Below are positions 55,218 to 63,347 of a stretch of DNA of 64,000 bases, piece after piece (position 1 is the first letter of the stretch; each line of letters starts with the position of its first letter). Source of the stretch: CAWIUB01 sp963839175. GTDB lineage: Bacteria > Actinomycetota > Actinomycetes > Mycobacteriales > Jatrophihabitantaceae. The notes beneath the pieces were generated by a model that saw only the letters and a list, made by a program, of their open reading frames with translations, had not been told where the DNA came from and ran no database searches. A program made the translations under genes and the position numbers. The stretch lies in NCBI GenBank assembly GCA_963839175.1, contig CAWIUB010000008.1, forward strand, positions 1 to 64,000, in the 5' to 3' direction.

Positions 55218-56212
55218 GTGCAGATCAGAACGCTCGGCTCGACCGGCCCAGCCGTTTCCGCGATCGGCTTGGGCCTGATGGGCATGTCCGACCTCTACGG
55301 CCCGGCCGACGAGGCCGAGAGCATTGCCACCATCCATGCCGCGCTCGATTCCGGCGTGACCCTGCTGGATACCGGCGACTTCTACGGAATGGGCCACAAC
55401 GAACTGCTGCTGCGCGATGCCCTGCGCAGTCGCAACCGGGAGCAGGTAGTGATCAGCGTCAAGTTCGGGGTACTGCGGGCCCCCACCGGCGCACCCGCCG
55501 GGCTGGATGCACGTCCGCAGGCGGTGAAGAGCTTCCTCTCCTACACGCTGCGTCGCCTCGGCACTGACCACGTGGACATCTACCGACCGGCCCGGGTCGA
55601 CCCCGCAGTCCCGATCGAGGAGACCGTCGGCGCGATCGGCGAGATGGTGCAGGCCGGATACGTGCGGCACGTCGGCCTGTCCGAGGCCGGCGCCGAGACC
55701 CTGCGCCGGGCCCACGCGGTGCACCCGATCAGCGACCTGCAGATCGAGTACTCGCTGCTCTCCCGGGGCATCGAGGACCAGATCCTGCCGACGGCCCGCG
55801 AGTTGGGCATCGGCGTCACCGCGTAGGCGTACTGTCCCGCGGCCTGCTGTCCGGGCACTGGTCCAAGGACCGGCCGCTCACCCCCGGCGACATTCGGGGC
55901 CGCAGCCCGCGGTTCAACGCAGACAACGTCGATCGCAACCTCGGACTGGTCGAGGCGCTGCGCGGCATCGCACAGACCAAGCAGTGCACCGTCGCGCAGC
56001 TCGTCATCGCCTGGGCGCTCACCCGCGGGGAGGACATCGTGCCGCTCGTCGGCGCCCGCCGCCGCGACCGGCTCACCGAGGCGCTCGGTGCGCTGGACGT
56101 CGAGTTCACGGCCGACGACCTGGCGGCGATCGAGCGCGCCGTGCCGGCCGGAGCCGCGGCAGGCGCCCGGTACGACGCCGCCGGCATGGCCGCACTCGAC
56201 AGCGAGCGCTGA
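55218..56212 (+). pseudogene. Aldo/keto reductase with a frameshift
   Basis: Two frames give an about 330-residue aldo/keto reductase. The first (55218 on) has GLGLMGMSDLYG, the catalytic D-x4-Y in LLDTGDFYGMGHNE (about 51-64), the lysine in VISVKFG and DIYRPARVDPAVPIEETVG. At 55825 a TAG stop appears where the family reads VTAYGVLSRG. After adding one base the second frame continues to 56212 (LSGHWSKDRPLTPGDIRG, TVAQLVIAWAL, DIVPLVGAR). Loss of a single base in GCGTAGGC explains it. NAD(P)H-dependent carbonyl reduction is the family activity. The lesion may be real or a sequence error. Confidence 0.82.
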
Positions 56213-56217
56213 TCGGC

Positions 56218-56643
56218 TCAGCGCGCGACCAGATCGCTTTCGACGGTGATCTGCACCAGTGGCGGCTGAGCGAGGCTGTTGTGCACGGTGCAGTGCGAGG
56301 CGACTGCGAGGAAGGCGTCGCGCCGGTCGGCGGGCAACGCACGCGGCGGCACGATCCCGATGCGAATCTCCGTGACGCGGGCCGGGCGGCTGCCCGTGGT
56401 GTAGCTGGTGGTGACCTCGAGGCCGTCAGCGGGGATGTCGTGCCGGGCGAGGTAGCGGCGAGCGTAGAAGGCGACGCAGCTGGCGAGGCTGGCGACGAAC
56501 AGCTCGGTGGGCGTGGGCGCCGTGTCGGCTCCGCCCGCGTCGGCTGGCTGATCGACGGTGACGGTGTGCCCGCGGATGTCGATGGCGAAGCGGTCCGCGC
56601 CAAGGTGCCGGACCGTCATCTCGTTCGGTGCGCCGTCGGTCAT
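56218..56643 (-). CDS. OsmC family protein
   Basis: A 141-residue OsmC/Ohr-fold protein. The two redox cysteines of the family appear in SLASCVAFYARRYL (about C57) and SHCTVHNSL (about C119), so thiol-dependent peroxide reduction is plausible. OsmC folds in thiol or sulfane-sulfur clusters also occur. It overlaps the thioredoxin gene by ATGA and ends 5 bases from the aldo/keto reductase end. Confidence 0.88.
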   Translation of the reverse strand: MTDGAPNEMTVRHLGADRFAIDIRGHTVTVDQPADAGGADTAPTPTELFVASLASCVAFYARRYLARHDIPADGLEVTTSYTTGSRPARVTEIRIGIVPPRALPADRRDAFLAVASHCTVHNSLAQPPLVQITVESDLVAR

Positions 56644-57017
56644 GACACCGCTCGCTCTGCGCGCTCAGTCCGCACGGCGCTGCGGACCTCGTCCATATCC
56701 AGCTCGCGGACGGCAGTGATGACCTGTTCGAGGGCGCTCTCGGGCAGCGCGCCGGGCTGCGAGAAGACCAGGACGCCGTCGCGGAAGGCCATCAGGGTGG
56801 GGATGGAGGAGATGCGGGCGGCCTGGGACAGCGCCGGTTCGGCCTCGGTGTCGACCTTGCCGAAGGTGATGTCGGAGTGCTTCGCGCTGACCCGATCGTA
56901 GATCGGGGCGAACATGCGGCATGGCCCGCACCAGGAGGCCCAGAAGTCGACGAGGACGATGCCGTCCGCAGTGACGGTGGGGGCGAAGCTGTTGGTAGTG
57001 AGAGCGACGGTGCTCAT
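56640..57017 (-). CDS. trxA: Thioredoxin
   Basis: A 125-residue thioredoxin with active site FWASWCGPCRMFAP (WCGPC about 29-33), the cis-proline segment SIPTLMAFRDG and the GALPESALEQVI end. It has about 15 extra C-terminal residues (DEVRSAVRTERAERAVS). It lies downstream of the MMPL gene and is coupled to osmC, as part of a probable sulfide/thiol-stress operon. Confidence 0.95.
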   Translation of the reverse strand: MSTVALTTNSFAPTVTADGIVLVDFWASWCGPCRMFAPIYDRVSAKHSDITFGKVDTEAEPALSQAARISSIPTLMAFRDGVLVFSQPGALPESALEQVITAVRELDMDEVRSAVRTERAERAVS

Positions 57018-57063
57018 GATCTGGTGTCCTTTCGGCTCGGGTTGATCCTGACAGTGCGGCTGC

Positions 57064-59259
57064 TCAGTGCGCGAAGCGGACGGGGGGCAGGATCCGGTCC
57101 AGCCAGCGAGGGGTGTGCCAGGCGCCGTGGCCGGTCAGCCGGAGCACGACCGGCAGCACGATCAGCCGGATGCACAGCGCGTCCAGGAAGACCGCGACGG
57201 CCAGGATGATGCCCATCTCCTTCGGGGCGAGCGGTCCGGACAGGGCGAAGGTCAGGAACACCGCGACCATGACGCCGGCGGCTGCGACGACGACGCGTCC
57301 CGACGTGCGCAGCGCCATGCGCATGGCGTGCTGGGGGTCGCCGGTGGCGTCGTAGTGCTCACGGGCGGCGGACAGCAGGAACAGCGTGTAGTCCATGGCG
57401 ACTCCGCAGAGCATGGCGCCGAAGAACAGCGGTGCCCACGCGTCGACGAAGCCCTGCGGGTGGAAGCCGAGCAAGCTCGCGCCGTGACCGTCCTGGAAGA
57501 TCAGCTTGGCGACGCCGAACGCCGCCGCGATCGAGGCCAGGTTGGTCACCACGCCGACGAACGCGACCAGTGGGCTGCCCAGGGCCAGGAGGAGCAGCAG
57601 AAAGCCCAACCCGATGAGCAGTCCGAAGACCAACGGAGTGCGTGTGGACAGTGCCTTCTCCAGGTCGTGGTTCTCGGCCGCGGCGCCGCCGATCAGGCTG
57701 CCGGCCGGTAGGTCGCGGCGCAGCCGGTCGATGGTCGAGCCCGTTGCGGGCGCGGACGGGTCCGTCGTGGGGACCGCGAGCGTCATCGTCCAGCCGTGGC
57801 TCGCGCCGGCGGGCATGGTTGCGGCGACCCCGCGATCGGCAGCCAGGACTGCGCCCGTACGGGCCTGGTCCGCCGAGGGCGTGAGCACGGATAGCGTGCC
57901 GGGCGCCCCCGGGCCGAACGCGGAGGCCACCTGGGTATAGCCGGCGCGGGCACTCTGGTCTGCGGGGATGATGCCGATGCTGGGCATACCGGTTCGCAAA
58001 CCGGTGACCGGCCAGGCCAGCAGGGCCAGCACGACCACGACCAGCCCACCGGCCACCCATGGCCGGCGGTGCAGCACCGCTCCCCAGTGGTGCATGACGC
58101 GTTCCAAACCGCGCACGGCATCCGGGACGTGGTGGGCTCGCTGGGGGCGGGGCAGCCGCACGCGGCCGGCGTCGATGCGGCGGCCCAGCCGGCCCAGCAC
58201 CGCCGGAAGCACGGTGAGCGTCGCGGCGAGGACCGCGACGACCGAGAGCATGATGCCCAGCGCCATGCTGCGGAATGCCGGGCTTGGCACCAGCAGCACG
58301 GTCGACAGCGCGATCAGCACGGTGACGCCGCTGAACGCAACCGCCTTACCTGCGGTACCCATCGTCTCGGCGACCGCGTCGATCGAGGCCTGGCGCCGAT
58401 CGGGTTGATCGCGACGGCGGTGCAACGCCGCCCGGAAACGCACCACGATGAACAGCGCGTAGTCGATACCGAGCGCGAGGGCGAACATCAGCGCGAAGTT
58501 CAGCGCCCAGATGCTCACCGGGGCGATATGCGTGGACAGCACCAGCGCACCGGCGGCGCTGAGCAGCCCGACCAGCGTCAGCATGAGTGGCAGGCCGGCG
58601 GCGACCAGGCTGCCGAACGCGATCACCAGCACGGCCATCGTGACCGGCCAGGACAGCACCTCGGAGCGGATCATCGCTGCGTGGTTGACCTTGTTGAAGT
58701 CTGACCACAGGGCGCTGTCGCCGGTCAGGTCGACCGTGATGCTCTCGGTGGCCAGCCGCGAGATGGGCCCGGTCAGGTGGTCGGCGGCGCGGACCATCTC
58801 GTTCGCGTCGGCCTTGGCGCCGGCCTGGATGATCGCGGTCTGCCCGTCGCGGGACAGGCTCGCGCCCGGCTGGGGCTGGACGACCGTGCTCACCCGAGCA
58901 TCCGCCTGCAGCAACGCGGTTGCGCGGGAAAGCACCTGCTGCGCGGCCGGATCTGCCGCAATGGGGCCGCTGCTGTCGTGTACAACGACCTGCAGGGCCG
59001 TCGACCCCAGCCCGGCGAAGTCCTTGGCAATCACCTCGCGCGCCTTGACCGACGAGCTGCCGCTGTCCTGCCAGCCGGCTCCGGACAGGGCGGACTCGAC
59101 CTGAGGAGCGAACGCACCGAACCCGGCCAGCACCGCCAGCCAGCCGAGCAGGACGATCCGCAAATGGGTAACCGTCCACGCCCCGAGCCGGGCCAGCCAA
59201 CCGGGTTCGACCTGGCTGATCTCGACGAGCTGGTCAGGTCGCGTCGCGGTCGTGGTCAC
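57064..59259 (-). CDS. MMPL family RND-type transporter
   Basis: A 731-residue integral membrane protein of the MMPL/RND superfamily with about twelve helices in two halves. Each half begins with a helix and an extracytoplasmic domain (about 55-195 and 410-545). The helix-4 motif ALALGIDYALFIVVRFR (about 265-281) and its counterpart CGVAMDYTLFLLSAAREHY near 626 contain the proton-relay aspartate-tyrosine pairs of the family. The substrate is unknown. It lies between the CsoR-family regulator and thioredoxin on one strand. Confidence 0.92.
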   Translation of the reverse strand: MTTTATRPDQLVEISQVEPGWLARLGAWTVTHLRIVLLGWLAVLAGFGAFAPQVESALSGAGWQDSGSSSVKAREVIAKDFAGLGSTALQVVVHDSSGPIAADPAAQQVLSRATALLQADARVSTVVQPQPGASLSRDGQTAIIQAGAKADANEMVRAADHLTGPISRLATESITVDLTGDSALWSDFNKVNHAAMIRSEVLSWPVTMAVLVIAFGSLVAAGLPLMLTLVGLLSAAGALVLSTHIAPVSIWALNFALMFALALGIDYALFIVVRFRAALHRRRDQPDRRQASIDAVAETMGTAGKAVAFSGVTVLIALSTVLLVPSPAFRSMALGIMLSVVAVLAATLTVLPAVLGRLGRRIDAGRVRLPRPQRAHHVPDAVRGLERVMHHWGAVLHRRPWVAGGLVVVVLALLAWPVTGLRTGMPSIGIIPADQSARAGYTQVASAFGPGAPGTLSVLTPSADQARTGAVLAADRGVAATMPAGASHGWTMTLAVPTTDPSAPATGSTIDRLRRDLPAGSLIGGAAAENHDLEKALSTRTPLVFGLLIGLGFLLLLLALGSPLVAFVGVVTNLASIAAAFGVAKLIFQDGHGASLLGFHPQGFVDAWAPLFFGAMLCGVAMDYTLFLLSAAREHYDATGDPQHAMRMALRTSGRVVVAAAGVMVAVFLTFALSGPLAPKEMGIILAVAVFLDALCIRLIVLPVVLRLTGHGAWHTPRWLDRILPPVRFAH

Positions 59260-59331
59260 CTTGCTCCTTTAGGGTGCGGGGTAGGGTATGTGTGAAGCCG
59301 GGCTCTGTTGCGGCGCTTCTGGTCACGTTCG

Positions 59332-59601
59332 TCAGGCCAGGCTGAGGAAGAGTTTCTCCATTTCGTCGCTGGTCATCGGCTCGGCCTCGCCGTTGGCGGT
59401 CGCCGTCAAGCATTGCCGCAGGCCGGAGGAGAGCAGCCGGAACCCGGCGCGGTCCAAGGCCCGGCTGGCGGCCGCGAGTTGCGTAACGATGTCGGAGCAC
59501 TCGCGGCCCTCCTCGATCATCTTGATGATGCCGCCGACCTGCCCCTCAATCCGTCGCAGCCGACGCAGGACGTCGCCGGCTGCGGTCGCCTCTAGTTGCA
59601 T
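59332..59601 (-). CDS. CsoR-family repressor lacking the copper histidine (CstR-like)
   Basis: An 89-residue all-helical DUF156 repressor (VLRRLRRIEGQVGGIIKMIE). Both thiol positions are present, C35 (GRECSDI) and C64 (LRQCL). The copper-sensing histidine four residues before the second cysteine in CsoR is glycine (G60). Loss of this histidine with both cysteines kept is the pattern of CstR, which senses persulfides. An ATACCCC-type operator lies just upstream and another before the SQR-like gene. This is therefore a likely sulfide/persulfide-responsive repressor of the cluster, not a copper sensor. Confidence 0.8.
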   Translation of the reverse strand: MQLEATAAGDVLRRLRRIEGQVGGIIKMIEEGRECSDIVTQLAAASRALDRAGFRLLSSGLRQCLTATANGEAEPMTSDEMEKLFLSLA

Positions 59602-59617
59602 GAGATCACCCTACCAG

Positions 59618-59633
59618 ATACCCCAGGGGGTAT
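59618..59633. promoter_or_regulatory. CsoR/CstR-type operator
   Basis: ATACCCC-AG-GGGGTAT is a perfect 7-bp inverted repeat with the G-tract form typical of CsoR-family sites. It lies 16 bases upstream of the repressor start at 59601 and probably controls the repressor, MMPL, thioredoxin and OsmC genes. Confidence 0.7.
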
Positions 59634-59647
59634 GAGCCACCTGCTGG

Positions 59648-60850
59648 TCATGGCAGCCGCACGTACCCGTTGCGGGACTTCCAGAGGAAGTACTTCTCGA
59701 AGCCCAGCTTCATCAGGTGGGCCTGCGGGCCCGGGATCAGCAGGCCGTGCTTGCGCGGCGGGAGCATCTTGTCGGCGAGGATGATCACGCCGTTGTTGCC
59801 GGCATCCATCACGCACACCGCCGGGATGTCGGCGAACTGCTTGGTGTGCTCGGCTACCTCGCCGCGGATCTGCGCGGCGATGTTCTTGGCCGCGGTGTGC
59901 GCCTGCACCTCGGTGGGGTAGCCGGTCTTCGGTATCCCGACCGGGACGGCGGTCTGCCACGGCACCTCGACCGCAGCGGCGATGCCGACGGCGTAGACGT
60001 CGTCGTACTTCTCGCTCTGGTAAGTCTCGCGGACCTTCACGTAGCCCTTCTCGTCGGCGAGGGAGCTGACCTTGCGCACGACCTCTTGGCCGATGAACGG
60101 CGGCACGACCATCGCGTAAGAGAACGGGATCTCGGTGCCGCCGGACAGCACAAGCGCGTCGGTGGCGACGTGGTCGATCGCGACGCCGATGTGCGGCTGG
60201 ATGTGCTCCTTCTTCAGGAACATGCCGAGCAGCGACTCGCCGTGTGGCAGCCCGCCGATGCCGAAGTGCCCGAGGAACGGCTCGGCGGTGACGTAGCTGA
60301 GCTTGACCTGTTTCTTCAGGCCGGCCTTGCGCAGCCGGTAGGACATGTTGAACAGGAACTCGTAGGCGGCGCCGAAACATCCGGCCCCCTGCGAGGCCGC
60401 GATCACGACGTCGCCGGGTTTGTCGAGGAATCGCCGCCACTGCTCGCCCGCGCGGATCGCGTCGGGCAGGGTGGTGATGGTGACCGCGTTGTCGGTCATG
60501 CCGGGAACCGCGTCCATCTTGTTGCGGTACCCGGTGGCGATGACGAGGTAGTCGTAGCTGTGCCAGGTGTCCTCGCCAGTACGTACCCGTTTGCCCTCCG
60601 GGTCGATCTCGGTCGCCTCGGCGTGCAGGAACGCGATCCCGTGCTCCTCGAACGTGGGAGCCACCGGGAAGGTGATGTCCTCCGGGCTGCGCTTGCCGAA
60701 CGGCAGCCAGATCAGGCTCGGATTGAACACGAACCGATCTCCGGGCGAGATCACTTGCACGTCCACGTCGCCGTGCAGTTCATGCTTGACCGCCAGCGCG
60801 GCGGTCAGACCGCCGAAGTTCGACCCCAGAACCAGCACCTTCTTGCGCAT
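59648..60850 (-). CDS. Sulfide:quinone oxidoreductase-like flavoprotein
   Basis: A 400-residue flavoprotein. The FAD motif is VLVLGSNFGGLTAALAVKHE (about 5-24). The redox cysteines typical of SQR appear in SQGAGCFGAAYEF (C158) and PAVCVMDAG (about 342), and LVIATGYR marks the dinucleotide fold. SQR oxidises sulfide to polysulfide and reduces quinone at the membrane. A third cysteine seen in some types was not found, so it may be a different SQR type. It is preceded by an ATACCCC-type site and followed by the CstR-like gene. Confidence 0.85.
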   Translation of the reverse strand: MRKKVLVLGSNFGGLTAALAVKHELHGDVDVQVISPGDRFVFNPSLIWLPFGKRSPEDITFPVAPTFEEHGIAFLHAEATEIDPEGKRVRTGEDTWHSYDYLVIATGYRNKMDAVPGMTDNAVTITTLPDAIRAGEQWRRFLDKPGDVVIAASQGAGCFGAAYEFLFNMSYRLRKAGLKKQVKLSYVTAEPFLGHFGIGGLPHGESLLGMFLKKEHIQPHIGVAIDHVATDALVLSGGTEIPFSYAMVVPPFIGQEVVRKVSSLADEKGYVKVRETYQSEKYDDVYAVGIAAAVEVPWQTAVPVGIPKTGYPTEVQAHTAAKNIAAQIRGEVAEHTKQFADIPAVCVMDAGNNGVIILADKMLPPRKHGLLIPGPQAHLMKLGFEKYFLWKSRNGYVRLP

Positions 60851-60869
60851 CGCGCACCGCCTCTCGCAG

Positions 60870-60885
60870 ATACCCCTGAGGGCAT
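60870..60885. promoter_or_regulatory. Second CsoR/CstR-type operator, imperfect
   Basis: ATACCCCTGAGGGCAT resembles the perfect site at 59618-59633 with two changes in one arm and lies 20 bases upstream of the SQR-like start. A further related half-site (GAGGGTAT) occurs at 60901-60908. It suggests coordinated repression of the SQR-like gene. Confidence 0.5.
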
Positions 60886-60961
60886 TGCATATTAGGGCAT
60901 GAGGGTATGGACCAACGTCCCGCGAGGCTCAGTCCATTTGGGCGTGTTTGGAAAGGTCGGC

Positions 60962-61010
60962 GATCTTGATACTCCCTGATCGGTCGTGGCCACACATAGG
61001 TATCAAGATC
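60962..61010. repeat. Inverted repeat with 27-base loop
   Basis: GATCTTGATAC (60962-60972) and GTATCAAGATC (61000-61010) are perfect 11-bp complements. The right arm includes the stop codon of the leftward dehydrogenase (61003-61005). It is unusually A/T-rich for this genome. It could be a terminator for that gene or a small mobile or palindromic element. Confidence 0.6.
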
Positions 61011-61878
61011 TGCTCGCTCCCCCGACCAGCTGTTCGCTGATCTGCCACAGCCGGGCTGCCGCGGCCGCATCGTACGAGCGCTTCGCGGACGTCCTCGGTT
61101 TGCGGTTGGCGAAGTACTGGCCGGAGACACCGTGCACGCCGGGCGAGCAGGCCAGGTAGATCGAGGTCGCCGCGCCGTCCTCAGGACTCTTCATGAATGG
61201 CCGGGCCAACGGGTTGAGGATCTTGTAGAAGCGTGCCGGGTCTTCGGCGCCGAACGCGGTGCGCACCACGCCGGGGTGCAGTACCGTGGCGGTGACGCCG
61301 GTGCCTTCGAGACGACGGGCCAACTCATAGGTGAACATGACGTTGGCCAGCTTCGACTGGTTGTAGGCACGCTGGCCGGAGTAGTTGTGCTCGCCCTGCA
61401 GGTCGTCGAAGTCGATCGTGCCCATGGCCTGGGCGCCGGAGGAGACCGTGACCACCCGAGCCGGGGCGCTGTGCTCGAGTCGGTCCAGCAGCAGGTTGGT
61501 CAGCAAGAACGCCGCGAGGTGGTTGACGGCGAAGGTGTGCTCCAGGCCGTCGGCCGTGACGTGCCGGTTGGCCCAGAACCCGCCCACGTTGTTGACCAGC
61601 ACGTCCAGGCGCGGATAGCTGGCGAGGACCTCACTCGCCAGGCGGCGTACCTCGGCCTGGCTGGACAGGTCCGCCGTGAACACATCGACGACTTGGTCCT
61701 CCGCCGCTGCGCGGACGTCGTTGGCCGCGGCCTCAGCTCGGCGGCGGTCGCGGCCAACGATGCCCACTCGGGCGCCCAGGGCGGACAGCCCGACAGCGGT
61801 GGCCTTACCGATGCCGCCGGTTCCCCCGGTGACCAGGACCGTCTTCCCGGTCATGAGGTCGTTGGCGTGGTCAGCCAT
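61003..61878 (-). CDS. Short-chain dehydrogenase/reductase (retinol-dehydrogenase-like)
   Basis: A 291-residue SDR with NAD(P)-binding VTGGTGGIGKATAVGLSALG (about 16-35), LVNNVGG (about 92-98) and the active-site serine in VVTVSSGAQ. The catalytic YNQSKLAN (Tyr-x3-Lys, about 167-174) follows. It is of the extended type with a C-terminal YDAAAAARLWQISEQLVG as in retinol-dehydrogenase-like SDRs. The ATG at 61878 is favoured. ATG 61890 is the alternative. It is downstream of the F420-oxidoreductase-like gene, 30 bases apart, both presumably under the TetR regulator. Confidence 0.9.
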   Translation of the reverse strand: MADHANDLMTGKTVLVTGGTGGIGKATAVGLSALGARVGIVGRDRRRAEAAANDVRAAAEDQVVDVFTADLSSQAEVRRLASEVLASYPRLDVLVNNVGGFWANRHVTADGLEHTFAVNHLAAFLLTNLLLDRLEHSAPARVVTVSSGAQAMGTIDFDDLQGEHNYSGQRAYNQSKLANVMFTYELARRLEGTGVTATVLHPGVVRTAFGAEDPARFYKILNPLARPFMKSPEDGAATSIYLACSPGVHGVSGQYFANRKPRTSAKRSYDAAAAARLWQISEQLVGGASRS

Positions 61879-61908
61879 CGCTGACTCCATCGCGCGGATC
61901 GGCGCTGG

Positions 61909-62589
61909 TCAGCGCACGATCTTGAAGTTGAACATCGGTGTATTCAGAGCACCCATCAACCGCAGCCAGATCGGCACGATCATTTCGCTGCCCCGTGCAG
62001 TGGAAATGTCGCCCAGGTCGATCACGTCGCTGTGGCCGAAGCTCTCCAGCAGCGCGACCACGTCCTGCTTCGCTTCCGGGTCGTTGCCGGAGACGAACAC
62101 GCTGTGCTCGCCATCGGCCAGCGCCTTCGGGTTGACCATCAGCGCCGCGGTCAGGGTGTTTAGCGTCTTGACCACGCGGGCGTCCGGGAATGCGGCCTGG
62201 ATCTGCTCGCCGAGGCTGTCGGTGTCCTTGACGAGCAGCGTGGGCGGCATACCCCGAGAGAAGTCCAACGGGTTGGCGATGTCCAACAGCACCTTGCCCG
62301 ACAGGTTCTCTGCACCGGCTGCGGTCAGCACGCCGATGGACACGCCGCCCGAGGTGGCATTGACGATCAGCTCGGCGTCAGCGGCGGCGTCGGCGAAGGT
62401 CGCCAGCTTGACGTCGGTGTGCTCGGCAGCCCACGCCGAATAGGGCGGGTTGCCCATGGCGTCGAGGGCGGTGCGGCTCAACGTGTCGGACACGTCGCGC
62501 GTGCCGACGGTCACGTCATGGCCCAGCTCGGCGAGCCGGCCGGCGAGAGCCTGGCCAACCATCCCGGTACCGAGTACGGCGATCTTCAT
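61909..62589 (-). CDS. NADPH-dependent F420 reductase-like oxidoreductase
   Basis: A 226-residue Rossmann protein of the F420H2:NADP+ oxidoreductase-like family. KIAVLGTGMVGQALAGRLAE (2-21) binds NADP and TVGTRD follows the second strand. Further segments are LIVNATSGG, LLDIANPLDFSRGMPPTLLV (about 105-124) and the VKTLNTLTAALMVNP stretch (about 147-161). A TAGGAGC site precedes ATG 62589. Whether the cofactor is F420 or another substrate is unknown. It is divergent from the TetR gene with two operator palindromes between. Confidence 0.85.
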   Translation of the reverse strand: MKIAVLGTGMVGQALAGRLAELGHDVTVGTRDVSDTLSRTALDAMGNPPYSAWAAEHTDVKLATFADAAADAELIVNATSGGVSIGVLTAAGAENLSGKVLLDIANPLDFSRGMPPTLLVKDTDSLGEQIQAAFPDARVVKTLNTLTAALMVNPKALADGEHSVFVSGNDPEAKQDVVALLESFGHSDVIDLGDISTARGSEMIVPIWLRLMGALNTPMFNFKIVR

Positions 62590-62639
62590 CGTGATTGCTC
62601 CTAGCATCTGTGGGATCCTGTCGAGGCGGACAGAGTATC

Positions 62640-62653
62640 AGACAGGTCTGTCT
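62640..62653. promoter_or_regulatory. TetR-type operator 1
   Basis: AGACAG-GT-CTGTCT is a perfect inverted repeat 51 bases upstream of the leftward oxidoreductase start. It shares AGACAG/TGTCT arms with the second site at 62706. Confidence 0.6.
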
Positions 62654-62705
62654 ACCTTCAATGGCCATGTATTTCGGTCGCCTATCTCTCCTGTCAGGCC
62701 GTTGG

Positions 62706-62725
62706 ATAGACAGATGTGTCTGTAT
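62706..62725. promoter_or_regulatory. TetR-type operator 2
   Basis: ATAGACAGATGTGTCTGTAT is a near-perfect palindrome 44 bases upstream of the TetR start at 62769. Together with site 1 it allows one regulator to control both divergent promoters. Confidence 0.6.
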
Positions 62726-62768
62726 GATGTTGCCGAGACGACCCACCCCCATCCGAGGTGAAGCGACC

Positions 62769-63347
62769 ATGCGCCCGACAGGCAGCACCCCGGCGCGCCA
62801 GCGCATCCTGGACGCCGCGTTCCGGCTGTTCTATGCCCACGGCCCCCGCGGCGTGGGGGTGGACACCGTGATCGCCGAGTCCGGGGTCGCGAAGGCCACC
62901 CTGTACCGGCACTTCCCGCGCAAGGACGACCTGGTGCTGGCGTACCTGGACACGGTCGACCAGGCCTGGTTCGGGCAGCTGCGCACCGCCGCCCGAGCCG
63001 CCGGCGACGATCCCAGTGAGCAGCTCGTCGGGATGTTCGATGCGCTGCGCACGGCCTGCCGGCGCGAGGGCTACCACGGGTGCGCGTTCATCAACGCTGC
63101 CGCCGAGTCCGCGTCCGGTAGCGACGTGCACGCTCGCACCGTCGAGCACAAGAGCGTCGTACGCGCCTGGGTCACCGACCTGGCCCGTCGCGCAGGCGCC
63201 ACACATCCGGACCAGCTCGGCCGCCAGCTGACCCTCCTCCTCGACGGCGGCCTGGCCGGCGGCGTGCTCGACGCGGACCCAGCTACGCCCGAGGCAGCCA
63301 AGGCCGCAGCCCGGATCCTGGTCGACGCGGCCCGGGTTAGGCGCTGA
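62769..63347 (+). CDS. TetR family transcriptional regulator
   Basis: A 192-residue TetR/AcrR regulator. The helix-turn-helix is at about 10-55 (RILDAAFRLFYAHGPRGVGV, then SGVAKATLYRHFPRKDDLVL). A C-terminal ligand domain includes REGYHGCAFINAAAES. The frame is open further upstream but ATG 62769 matches family starts and leaves the operator outside. It is divergent from the F420-reductase-like and SDR genes, which it probably represses. Its end overlaps the convergent multicopper oxidase gene by 11 bases. Confidence 0.93.
   Translation: MRPTGSTPARQRILDAAFRLFYAHGPRGVGVDTVIAESGVAKATLYRHFPRKDDLVLAYLDTVDQAWFGQLRTAARAAGDDPSEQLVGMFDALRTACRREGYHGCAFINAAAESASGSDVHARTVEHKSVVRAWVTDLARRAGATHPDQLGRQLTLLLDGGLAGGVLDADPATPEAAKAAARILVDAARVRR

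Noticed and set aside
59332..59601. Initial reading of the CsoR-family gene as a copper sensor, given the multicopper oxidase 4 kb away.
   Set aside because: The copper-binding histidine is replaced by glycine and the adjoining genes are SQR-like, thioredoxin and OsmC.
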